Notes under the pieces: model-generated
Told to the model about the DNA's origin: nothing
The model's input: the letters and a program-made list of their open reading frames with translations, nothing else
The model's database searches: none
Program-made: the position numbers and the translations under genes
In this document: positions 54,307 through 62,063 of the stretch, in pieces
How positions within the stretch are numbered: position 1 is the stretch's first letter
How the letters are laid out: every line of letters starts with the position of its first letter
Assembly: GCF_900143085.1 (NCBI RefSeq)
Contig: NZ_FRCZ01000009.1
Span: 1-64,000 of the forward strand
Source: Gracilibacillus kekensis
GTDB lineage: Bacteria > Bacillota > Bacilli > Bacillales > Amphibacillaceae
Direction of reading: 5' to 3'
Length of the DNA stretch: 64,000 nucleotides

Positions 54307-55509
54307 ATGAACAAAACTACTATAATACTGAGGTCTGCGTGGCAAGTAATGAACATTGGAGACATTTCCCACACTCCAGCGGCTCTTGAATTATTAGAGA
54401 AAAATATGCCCGGTGTGGAGGTAATAGTATGGGCATCTGATGACCTTACAGAAGAAGCTATTACAATGATGCGTAAACGATTCAATAACCTTCAAGTTGT
54501 TAAGGGGAGTATACTAGAAAATGGGAAAGCGACTAATATAGAACTGCAACAGGCTATTGATAAAAGTGTTTTTCTATTACATGCATCTGGCCCATTACTC
54601 GTCGGTCATGAAGAAGTGAAAGCGTATACGAAACATACTGGGAAACCATATGGTGTCTTTGGTATAACTTATGGAGGATATAATGAACCAAATTGGACAG
54701 GATTAACAGAACTCTTGTCTCAGGCTTCTTTCCTTTATTTTAGAGATTCACCATCACTTGAAAAAGCTATAAAGGAAGGTATTAAAGCCCCTATAATGAA
54801 GTTAGGCCCTGACGTAGCATTCTCTTTTGACATCCGAGACGACTTAAAAGCGAAAAGATTTCTGAAAGAAAATGATTTGGAAGAAAATCATTTTCTGTGT
54901 TGCATAATAAGATACAGGTATACACCTTTTTGGAGAGTAAAAGGGACAGAGTTCGATGAAAGTAAACATGAAATAAATGAATCGATGAAGGAAAAGGACA
55001 ACGAAGAAATAAGACAGGCCATTATTGAAGTTGTCAGAAAAACCAAATATAAAGTATTAATTTGTCCTGAGGATCAAACCCAAATGGTTCTGAGTAAAGA
55101 AATGTTACTGGAAAAACTTCCTGAAGATGTAAGGGAGAGAGTCGTTTGGAGAGAAAAATTCTGGTTAACTGATGAAGCATTAAGTGTGTATATACGATCC
55201 GCTGGATTATTTGGTAGTGAGATGCACTCCCCAATACTCTGCATAGGTCATGGAATACCTGCAATTGTGTGCAGATGGAAGGAACAATCAACTAAAGGGT
55301 ACATGTGGCAAGATTTTGGTCTTGGAGACTGGTTATTTGATTTGGATAAAGAGTCTGATAAGAAGAAAATTGTTCCAGCAGTGTTGAACCTTGCAATGAA
55401 TAATAAGGATGCAAAAAACAAAGCATTAGAAGCCAAGAAGCATGTAGAAAAGTTACAAATAGAAATGATAGACACTTTGCAGCAAGAGTTAAACAAAATC
55501 TCCATATAA
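54307..55509 (+). CDS. Polysaccharide pyruvyl transferase-family protein
   Basis: A 400-residue protein of the CsaB/polysaccharide pyruvyl transferase fold. N-terminal MNKTTIILRSAWQVMNIGDI resembles the usual G-N-x-G-D/E start; later features are GVFGITYGGYNEP, LYFRDSPSLEKAI (typical R-D/E-S), LGPDVAFSFDI, and LFGSEMHSPILCIGHGIPA, matching the conserved R-x-H/E-x-x-x-A/P segment. AAGGAG sets ATG 54307. Such enzymes normally ketalise glycans with pyruvate, but this gene precedes a glucuronidase and a GH36-like enzyme in a catabolic setting, so its role is unclear. Confidence 0.75.
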   Translation: MNKTTIILRSAWQVMNIGDISHTPAALELLEKNMPGVEVIVWASDDLTEEAITMMRKRFNNLQVVKGSILENGKATNIELQQAIDKSVFLLHASGPLLVGHEEVKAYTKHTGKPYGVFGITYGGYNEPNWTGLTELLSQASFLYFRDSPSLEKAIKEGIKAPIMKLGPDVAFSFDIRDDLKAKRFLKENDLEENHFLCCIIRYRYTPFWRVKGTEFDESKHEINESMKEKDNEEIRQAIIEVVRKTKYKVLICPEDQTQMVLSKEMLLEKLPEDVRERVVWREKFWLTDEALSVYIRSAGLFGSEMHSPILCIGHGIPAIVCRWKEQSTKGYMWQDFGLGDWLFDLDKESDKKKIVPAVLNLAMNNKDAKNKALEAKKHVEKLQIEMIDTLQQELNKISI

Positions 55510-55637
55510 ACTCCTATATTAAGTAATCTAATAGATCGGTAATAGACTTCTTTTATATAATTAATAAATGACAAAATTTTCGAATGAATGATCATACGAT
55601 TAAAGCATTCAATATTAAAATCAATCATCACCGACAT

Positions 55638-55690
55638 CTAAATGTTTTGATGATCCCCAGCATCAAAACATTTAGACTAAGTTTTTAGGA
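55638..55690 (+). terminator. Terminator after the pyruvyl transferase-family gene
   Basis: CTAAATGTTTTGATG (55638-55652) pairs perfectly over 15 bp with 55661-55675, followed by ACTAAGTTTTTAGG. It separates the gene from the glucuronidase downstream, so the two are not simply one operon. Confidence 0.75.
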
Positions 55691-55908
55691 GACCGTCCAT
55701 TTGATAGCTTCGAACAGTTGTTAATATAATTACTTGATTATATATAACAGTTTAATCATAACATTCAATGAATTTTATATTATTTCAGTTCAATAAATTA
55801 TAAATTGTTACATTTCAAAATAATGTTTAAGTTAGGTCTAAGGTGCTGTTTAGTAGAATCTATTTTTTAGATAAATTAAGATAAATTGATAAATTTGGAG
55901 GTATATCT

Positions 55909-57693
55909 ATGCTTTATCCATTGGATAATGGAATACGAGAAGTAAAGGAATTATCGGGACTATGGAATTTTAAAGTTGATTTTAAAAACGAAGGATTTGA
56001 AAAACGTTGGTACGAGAATCCTTTAGCGGATACAATCGAAATGCCTGTTCCTTCTAGTTACAATGACCTTACAACGGATACTGCTATTCGTGACCACATT
56101 GGAGATGTATGGTATGAGAGGATAATTTTTATTCCTAATGGCTGGGTAAATCAACGAATTGTTCTAAGAGTAGGCAGTGCTACAAATCATGCTGTCATGT
56201 GGGTGAATGGCCAAGAAGTTGCGAGACATAAAGGCGGATATTTACCCTTTGAAGCAGATATAACTGATTTGGTTAAACAGGGTGAGAAGAACCGAGTAAC
56301 AATCGCAGTTAATAATATCTTAGACTGGTCTTGTCTCCCTTCTGGAGAAATAAAAACATATAAAGATACAAGTAAATATCCAGAAGGATATAAAACTCAA
56401 GAAACTTATTTCGACTTTTTTAATTACTCAGGTATACATAGACCTGTTCGTTTATATACAACCCCGAAAAGTTATATTGAGGATGTTACTGTGCAAACAG
56501 ATATTCAAGATAGTAATGGTGTTATTAAATACAGTGTGTCTACCCAAGGGGATATAGCATCAGTTAAGGTCAGCGCCTTCGATGAAAATAATAAGTTGGT
56601 AGCTACATCAAAAGGAAAGAACAATCAATTTATAATTAAAAATGCTCATTTATGGGAGCCTGGTAATGCATATTTATACTCCCTGGTATTTCAAACTGAA
56701 AGTGAGCAAGGTGTGGTTCAAGACCGATATGAGTTACCTGTTGGAATACGTACTGTTAGAGTTGCAGGGAAGCAACTTTTAATTAACGAGAAACCGTTTT
56801 ATTTCAAAGGATTCGGAAAACATGAAGATTCAGATCTTCATGGTAGGGGAATGGATGAGGTTATTAACGTAAAGGATTTTAACTTATTAAAATGGATTGG
56901 AGCTAATTCATTCCGTACTTCCCATTATCCTTACTCAGAGGAGCTTATGAGGTTAGCTGATCGTGAAGGATTGGTTGTTTTGGATGAGGTCCCAGCTGTG
57001 GGAATGTGTTTTTGGAGTGAAACGAATACTGTTTTTAATGAAGAACGTGTAAATGAACAAACATTAGAGCACCATTTACAAGTGATAAGAGAAATGATTA
57101 AAAGGGATAAAAACCATCCATGTGTCGTTATGTGGAGTATTGCAAATGAAGTTGCAACAAATGAAGAAGCATCAGAGCCATATATTAGAGCGGTTGCTGA
57201 AGAAACGAAAAAACTGGATTCTACACGTCCAAATACAATTGTCCATACTATGTGGCCATCTGTTGATAGGGTTAGCCAATATGTAGATGTTATTTGTTTA
57301 AATAAATATTTTGGATGGTATTCCGACCATGGTAAATTAGATTTAATCGAAAAGCATATGGATAAAGAACTTTTAGAGTGGTATGAGAAGTATAAAAAAC
57401 CAATCATTATTACTGAATATGGTGCAGACGCAATTGCCGGTTATCATCAAGTCCCAGCTGTAACGTTTACAGAGGAATTCCAAATTGAACTATTACACCA
57501 ATTTCATAAATCTTTTGATAAACATGATTTTGTTATTGGAGAGCAAGTTTGGGCATTTGCCGATTTTGCGACAAAACAAGGTTTGACACGGGTAGTTGGA
57601 AACAAAAAAGGCATATTCACAAGACAAAGACACCCAAAATCAGCAGCGTTTTATCTTCAAAAACGTTGGTTGGGAAAGAACCCAAAATGGTGA
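55909..57693 (+). CDS. uidA: GH2 beta-glucuronidase
   Basis: A 594-residue family 2 hydrolase very like E. coli GusA throughout (start MLYPLDNGIREVKELSGLWNF; sugar-binding domain FEADITDLV; GIHRPVRLYTTP). The acid/base glutamate is in WSIANEVAT and the nucleophile in PIIITEYGADA. The N-x-K carboxylate-recognition motif is present in GNKKGIFTRQRHPKSAAF, supporting glucuronide rather than galactoside specificity. AGGAGG-like GGAGG precedes the ATG. No signal peptide, so it acts on imported glucuronides. It is followed by the Sip1-type enzyme after 63 bp. Confidence 0.94.
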   Translation: MLYPLDNGIREVKELSGLWNFKVDFKNEGFEKRWYENPLADTIEMPVPSSYNDLTTDTAIRDHIGDVWYERIIFIPNGWVNQRIVLRVGSATNHAVMWVNGQEVARHKGGYLPFEADITDLVKQGEKNRVTIAVNNILDWSCLPSGEIKTYKDTSKYPEGYKTQETYFDFFNYSGIHRPVRLYTTPKSYIEDVTVQTDIQDSNGVIKYSVSTQGDIASVKVSAFDENNKLVATSKGKNNQFIIKNAHLWEPGNAYLYSLVFQTESEQGVVQDRYELPVGIRTVRVAGKQLLINEKPFYFKGFGKHEDSDLHGRGMDEVINVKDFNLLKWIGANSFRTSHYPYSEELMRLADREGLVVLDEVPAVGMCFWSETNTVFNEERVNEQTLEHHLQVIREMIKRDKNHPCVVMWSIANEVATNEEASEPYIRAVAEETKKLDSTRPNTIVHTMWPSVDRVSQYVDVICLNKYFGWYSDHGKLDLIEKHMDKELLEWYEKYKKPIIITEYGADAIAGYHQVPAVTFTEEFQIELLHQFHKSFDKHDFVIGEQVWAFADFATKQGLTRVVGNKKGIFTRQRHPKSAAFYLQKRWLGKNPKW

Positions 57694-57756
57694 ATATAGA
57701 AATAAGTAAACTCTTTTTGTGTTAGAAGATGGTGGATGTTACAGGAGGAATAGTTA

Positions 57757-59898
57757 ATGTATCGTGTTAAAGCGAAGAATGATGCAATCATATTAATGCA
57801 TGACGAGATGCCAATTATGCAAGAAATAGCACCATATATTCTTTTGGATGATGGACAAGAAATCCAGGGATATTTAAAAAATCTTGAATGTAAAAAGGAA
57901 GAAAAAGATTTTGAGGAATTTTACGCCTACAAGATTCTATTTTCTACCTATGATGAAAATATCCATTTAACGCTCGATATGAATGTTTATGGAGATAAGC
58001 TATTTACTATAGTCTCAGGAACGCTACCAATTAACTCATTTGAAAATACAAAAACATTTAGGTCAGAATCCTCCATAGAATTACGGATTAAATCGTTAAA
58101 CGTGAACGGTGGTTTTTTGGGGAATTATCTATTTTCAAAATGGTGGACAAGGCCTCAATTTGGGAAAAACATATCCGAATTGAAGCCTCAAACTCAATCA
58201 CTTATATGGAAAGAAAATGACTTATACTATCATTTGTTGCCATTGAGTGATGATAATTTTAAAACTATGTTAAGAGGGAATGATGACGGTTTAGTTATTA
58301 GTATTTCTCCACATTCGAGTGGATTTACAACCATTTCCTCGAAAGCTTTTATACTTGGAAACAGTAGAGACCCTTTTGAATTAACGAAAGTTACCACAGA
58401 TACAGGCTTTGATGTTTTAAATTCAGGGGGAGTCCCAGGGAATCAAAGAAAATACCCTGAAATTTTTGAATACCTTGGTTGGTGTACTTGGGATGCCTTT
58501 TATCATAATGTTAATTCGGAGAAAATTTTAAATAAAGCAAAAGAATTCAAAGAAAAAAACTTACCTGTTAAATGGCTCATGATTGATGATGGTTGGTCTG
58601 AAACTAAAGATGAAAAATTACTTTCATTAAAAGAAGATAAAACAAAATTTCCAGAAGGATTAAAAGGAACAATAAATTTATTGAAAAACAATTTTGGATT
58701 TAGCATGGTTGGTGTTTGGCATGCTTATACAGGATATTGGCAAGGTATACATCCAGAGAGTATTTTATTAAATACACTGAAAGATAGTCTATATAAGACT
58801 GCAAGTGGGAGAATATTCCCATCACCAGATGGGCATAAGGGATTCTTATTTTGGAATGAATGGCACAATTATCTAAAAAAGCAAGGAGTAGATTTTGTTA
58901 AAGTAGATAATCAGAGTGCTTTAATTGATTTTGTAAAATTCCAAATTCCTATTGGGAAAGCAGCAAAAAATTCACATGCGTCACTAGAAGCTTCAGTTGG
59001 ACTTCATTTTAACAGTACAATTATTAACTGTATGGGTATGTCTGCAGAGCAGTTATGGCATAGACCAATGACCGCCCTTTCACGAAATAGCGATGACTTT
59101 TATCCAAATAAAGAACAAAACTTTAAAGAACATGCTTTACAAAATGCATATAACTCATTTTATCATCGAAACTTTATATGGGGAGATTGGGATATGTGGT
59201 GGACAAAGCATGAAGATGCTTTAAACAATGGTATTTTAAGAGCTGTAAGTGGAGGCCCGTTGTATATGAGTGATCGTCTGGGGGAAACAGAGCCAGAACA
59301 ACTTTGGCCACTAATCCTATCTAATGGGATAGTTCTTAGGTGTGACCAAGGTGGAGTACCTACTGAAGATTGTTTATTAAAGAACCCACATGAAGATAGT
59401 ATTCCTTTAAAGGTTTGGAATACATCTGGTAATTCAGCAGTCATCGCAGCATTTAATATTAATCTTAAGGGTCAAGAAGTAGAGTGTGAAATAGGATCTA
59501 AGGATATTCCAACTTTGGAAGGTAATAGATTTATTTTATATGATCACTTGGAAAAGAAAACATATCTATTAGACCAACATTCTACTTTTTCTTTCTCATT
59601 ACGCGATAATGAAGTGAAATTATTTATACTCGTACCTATAGAGAATGAATTTGCTTCAGTTGGCTTGTTAAATAAATATATTTCACCAGCTACACTTAAA
59701 AATCAGTTCGATTACGGTGAAAAGAAAATCATTATTTTAAAGGGTGGAGATGGAGTCTATGGCTTCTACTCCACAACCAAACCAAAAGAAGTTTTAGCAG
59801 ATGGAAAATCGGTTCCAATTTCCCAACAAGAAGCATTATATACTGTCAAAATAGAACCTTCAGAGTCGGAAGTACTGCTAGAAATTCTATTGGATTAA
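57757..59898 (+). CDS. GH36 Sip1/raffinose synthase-like alpha-galactosidase
   Basis: A 713-residue protein of the raffinose synthase/Sip1 branch of GH36. Motifs are YLGWCTWDAFYHNVNSEKI, VKWLMIDDGWSE, DFVKVDNQSALIDF with the likely nucleophile Asp, and LSRNSDDFYPNKEQN with the likely acid/base Asp. An ACAGGAGGAA site precedes the ATG. Bacterial members are alpha-galactosidases or act on related alpha-linked sugars. It is transcribed with the glucuronidase, suggesting joint breakdown of a mixed oligosaccharide. Cytoplasmic. Substrate not certain. Confidence 0.85.
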   Translation: MYRVKAKNDAIILMHDEMPIMQEIAPYILLDDGQEIQGYLKNLECKKEEKDFEEFYAYKILFSTYDENIHLTLDMNVYGDKLFTIVSGTLPINSFENTKTFRSESSIELRIKSLNVNGGFLGNYLFSKWWTRPQFGKNISELKPQTQSLIWKENDLYYHLLPLSDDNFKTMLRGNDDGLVISISPHSSGFTTISSKAFILGNSRDPFELTKVTTDTGFDVLNSGGVPGNQRKYPEIFEYLGWCTWDAFYHNVNSEKILNKAKEFKEKNLPVKWLMIDDGWSETKDEKLLSLKEDKTKFPEGLKGTINLLKNNFGFSMVGVWHAYTGYWQGIHPESILLNTLKDSLYKTASGRIFPSPDGHKGFLFWNEWHNYLKKQGVDFVKVDNQSALIDFVKFQIPIGKAAKNSHASLEASVGLHFNSTIINCMGMSAEQLWHRPMTALSRNSDDFYPNKEQNFKEHALQNAYNSFYHRNFIWGDWDMWWTKHEDALNNGILRAVSGGPLYMSDRLGETEPEQLWPLILSNGIVLRCDQGGVPTEDCLLKNPHEDSIPLKVWNTSGNSAVIAAFNINLKGQEVECEIGSKDIPTLEGNRFILYDHLEKKTYLLDQHSTFSFSLRDNEVKLFILVPIENEFASVGLLNKYISPATLKNQFDYGEKKIIILKGGDGVYGFYSTTKPKEVLADGKSVPISQQEALYTVKIEPSESEVLLEILLD

Positions 59899-60013
59899 AG
59901 TTCAGTAAATGAAAGAGGCGTATACTTGCGAGCAAAGATTTGTTTTTAGAAAGAATAATTAGGTAATGTACTGTCAGGTATTAAAATTCTCTATAAGTTT
60001 TAAATGTAGTTTT

Positions 60014-60046
60014 AGCAACGTCATTGTCATATGGCGTTGCTTTTTC
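60014..60046 (+). terminator. Terminator after the GH36 gene
   Basis: AGCAACGTCAT (60014-60024) and ATGGCGTTGCT (60031-60041) form an 11-bp stem with one G-T pair and a 6-nt loop, followed by TTTT. Confidence 0.85.
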
Positions 60047-60235
60047 ACTAATACGAAACCTTTTTAATAATTAATAAGCTTCTTGTTAAAATCGTTTCCA
60101 ATATCAGTGTGAAACAATTCAGTTTTACCTTATAAAGAGATACGAAATATATTGTAGACCCCCCCAATAATTAAGTGAGTTTTATGAAGATAGATAAATT
60201 GTAAGTTAAAGAGAAGAAAGAATGCTATAGCTCGT
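60047..60235. other. Short gene-free interval
   Basis: AT-rich DNA between the GH36 terminator and the convergent MerR-type gene; nothing recognisable was seen. Confidence 0.4.
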
Positions 60236-61069
60236 TTAGTTTTCTTCTACTTTTATCATTATTTTGGTTACATAATTATCCTCCACACTTAAACTCGCAC
60301 CTTCCATTACATATAGAAATTCTTCAAAACTATGACCACAAACACGGTATCCTTCCTTAGTCAAATAATCTTTTATTTTTTCATAAGTTTCATGAATGGT
60401 CAGATAACTTCCTTTATGATAACCAACTGCATATTTCCCGGATTTTTTACTTATCTTTTCTGCTAAATCAAGTTGATGCGTTCTGAAATACAAGTTAGAA
60501 TAATTTAAGTAATCTCCTGCCTCTACTTGCTCTTGACGAATTAAGGCTCCAGCATTATCAATGAAAAGTCCTTCTTGCTTCATATATTTTAAAAACAACA
60601 TACTTACCTTCGTAGCATCTTTGTCAGGTAAATTTAAAATATTTTCACTTAATACGTACCATTCTGTATCCATCTCCTCAATTGTGAACCGATCAAAATT
60701 CAACTGTAATGCTTCTTTGATTTGCTTTTTTTTGTTTTGAATTAGTTTTTGTGTATGTTGCATTTTTTTAATTTTCATTTTCACTATTTTTTCCTTTTCA
60801 GTTAACAATTCAATCGAGCTTTTTAAACTTTTGAACTGTAAGAAATTTTTGATTTCAGTTAAAGACATACCAATTTCTTTTAGCATGTCAATCACAATAA
60901 ATATTTCTACTTGATGAACAGAATATGAGCGATAACCATTTTCTGATCTATATTCCGGCTTTAAAAGTCCAATTTCATCATAATGAAAAAGTGTTTGCTT
61001 TTTTACACCACATAAATCGGCAAACTCTCCAGTAGTAAATATACTTTTTTTAGAATCCACTTTTTTCAC
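60236..61069 (-). CDS. MerR-family regulator with GyrI-like effector domain
   Basis: A 277-residue BmrR-type regulator. The MerR winged helix reads FTTGEFADLCGVKKQTLFHY and DEIGLLKPEYRSENGYRSYS, followed by a coiled linker helix (about 80-125, Lys/Gln rich) and a C-terminal GyrI-like ligand-binding domain (GKYAVGYHKGSYLTIHETYE). It is divergent from a small multidrug export protein gene. The shared region holds a promoter with a 19-bp spacer and a perfect dyad, exactly the MerR-type arrangement, so it probably activates the neighbour on binding a toxic compound. Confidence 0.9.
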   Translation of the reverse strand: MKKVDSKKSIFTTGEFADLCGVKKQTLFHYDEIGLLKPEYRSENGYRSYSVHQVEIFIVIDMLKEIGMSLTEIKNFLQFKSLKSSIELLTEKEKIVKMKIKKMQHTQKLIQNKKKQIKEALQLNFDRFTIEEMDTEWYVLSENILNLPDKDATKVSMLFLKYMKQEGLFIDNAGALIRQEQVEAGDYLNYSNLYFRTHQLDLAEKISKKSGKYAVGYHKGSYLTIHETYEKIKDYLTKEGYRVCGHSFEEFLYVMEGASLSVEDNYVTKIMIKVEEN

Positions 61070-61079
61070 CTCTTTATTC

Positions 61080-61110
61080 TTGTGTATATGGTAACCATAT
61101 ACCTTATGAT
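61080..61110 (+). promoter_or_regulatory. MerR-type promoter with 19-bp spacer and operator dyad
   Basis: TTGTGT (61080-61085) and TATGAT (61105-61110) are 19 bp apart. The spacer carries the dyad GTATATGGTAACCATATAC (61084-61102), two perfect 9-bp arms around one base. Overlong spacers with a central dyad are the hallmark of MerR-activated promoters. The promoter faces the export protein gene. Confidence 0.85.
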
Positions 61111-61163
61111 TATATCACGGAAGTGCTTAAAGTTAGAAAAAATAAAAAAGGTGTGATGAAAAT

Positions 61164-61598
61164 ATGATGAATTATATTTGGTTAGCAGCGACTGCTTGGT
61201 TTATGGGTTTTTTTCCATTGTTTGAAATATATTTAGCAGTCCCAGCTTCTATGGGACTTGGGTTAGATATAGTTTCCTCAGTGTTTTGGTCTTGGCTCGG
61301 AAACTTTATGGTTATTCCATTTATTTCTTATTCTTATGATTGGCTTACTAAATTCAAAAAGATCAATAAGTACTTTATTAAATTGGCAAACTCTAAGTCG
61401 AGTAAAAAATTAAATAATGGTGGATTTCTAATTATTCTTATTGCGACTCCTATATTCGGTTCATGGGCCACAGGAGTTGCGGGGAAAATAATCGGGATAG
61501 ATAGAAAGCGACTTTTTTTATCTTCAGGAATTAGCATCGCAATTTATGGAATGATTATCAGCATTCTTACTCAGCTTGGTATTGACACCTTTTCTTAA
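61164..61598 (+). CDS. Small multidrug export protein
   Basis: A 144-residue membrane protein of the small multi-drug export family (PF06695). Four or so hydrophobic segments are seen, with typical motifs FPLFEIYLAVPASMGLGLD near the N-terminus, IATPIFGSWATGVAGKIIG in the middle and a C-terminal helix. AAGGTG lies about 10 nt before the ATG; a second ATG follows immediately. Its promoter has the MerR signature and it is divergent from a BmrR-like regulator, so it is probably an inducible efflux or membrane-protection protein. Confidence 0.82.
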   Translation: MMNYIWLAATAWFMGFFPLFEIYLAVPASMGLGLDIVSSVFWSWLGNFMVIPFISYSYDWLTKFKKINKYFIKLANSKSSKKLNNGGFLIILIATPIFGSWATGVAGKIIGIDRKRLFLSSGISIAIYGMIISILTQLGIDTFS

Positions 61599-61849
61599 TT
61601 CTAAAAAATGCCTTTCATAAGTTAAAAGCAAAAAATTACTTTTCTATGGATAGCGTTAGTGAGGAAGAATATTCATTGATTTTTGATAGTTTCTATAAAA
61701 GAAGTCTACAATTCAAAAACCTAGAACCATCTGCGCTAGGATTACTGGGTTTATTTAACTCTATATCAAATAAGGCTCAAAAGTGGTGCAATTTATCTTT
61801 TAAACTGACGCCCTTGGTTCCTACAAATAGTTTCTTTAAATTCCTAAGA
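61599..61849. other. Interval between export gene and intron remnant
   Basis: No supported gene. A plus-strand frame from 61646 runs through this interval and antisense across the intron remnant; it lacks a ribosome binding site. Intron-derived or IS-derived sequence may extend into the interval but could not be recognised. Confidence 0.35.
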
Positions 61850-62011
61850 ATGCTTAAATTTAATGAATTTCGTTTTCCTCTGCCAAATGTGCGCCTATCG
61901 CTTCCTACATGTTCACCCTCACTATTTACAACCTTGCGTTAAGCTAACTGTTACTTCTACCTTCACAGTTCAGGACTTCCACCTTATAGATTGCGCCCAT
62001 GCCGGGCACAC
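61850..62011 (-). mobile_element. Group IIC intron 5' remnant
   Basis: Reading the minus strand from 62011, the sequence starts GTGTGCCCGGCATGGGCGCA and includes ACTGTGAAGGTAGAAGTAAC, AGTTAGCTTAACGCAAGG and AGGAAACGAAATTCAT-like stretches. This closely follows the 5' domain I of bacterial class C group II introns (B.h.I1 type). The reverse transcriptase ORF and domains V-VI are not present, so it is a 3'-truncated, dead copy. It begins a few bases after the terminator hairpin of the neighbouring gene, the known target of class C introns. Confidence 0.8.
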
Positions 62012-62014
62012 AAC

Positions 62015-62055
62015 TAAAAAGGCGAGGGGGTGCTAATAAAATCCCCTCACCTTTT
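62015..62055 (-). terminator. Terminator of the beta-helix gene (group IIC target)
   Basis: On the minus strand AAGGTGAGGGG pairs with CCCCTCGCCTT (one G-T pair) and is followed by TTTAGTT, after which the group II intron remnant begins. It lies 9 bp past the beta-helix gene stop. Confidence 0.85.
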
Positions 62056-62063
62056 CTTATTTA

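Noticed and set aside
61646-61942. 98-codon plus-strand ORF
   Set aside because: Its 3' half is antisense to the group IIC intron 5' sequence and it has no ribosome binding site.
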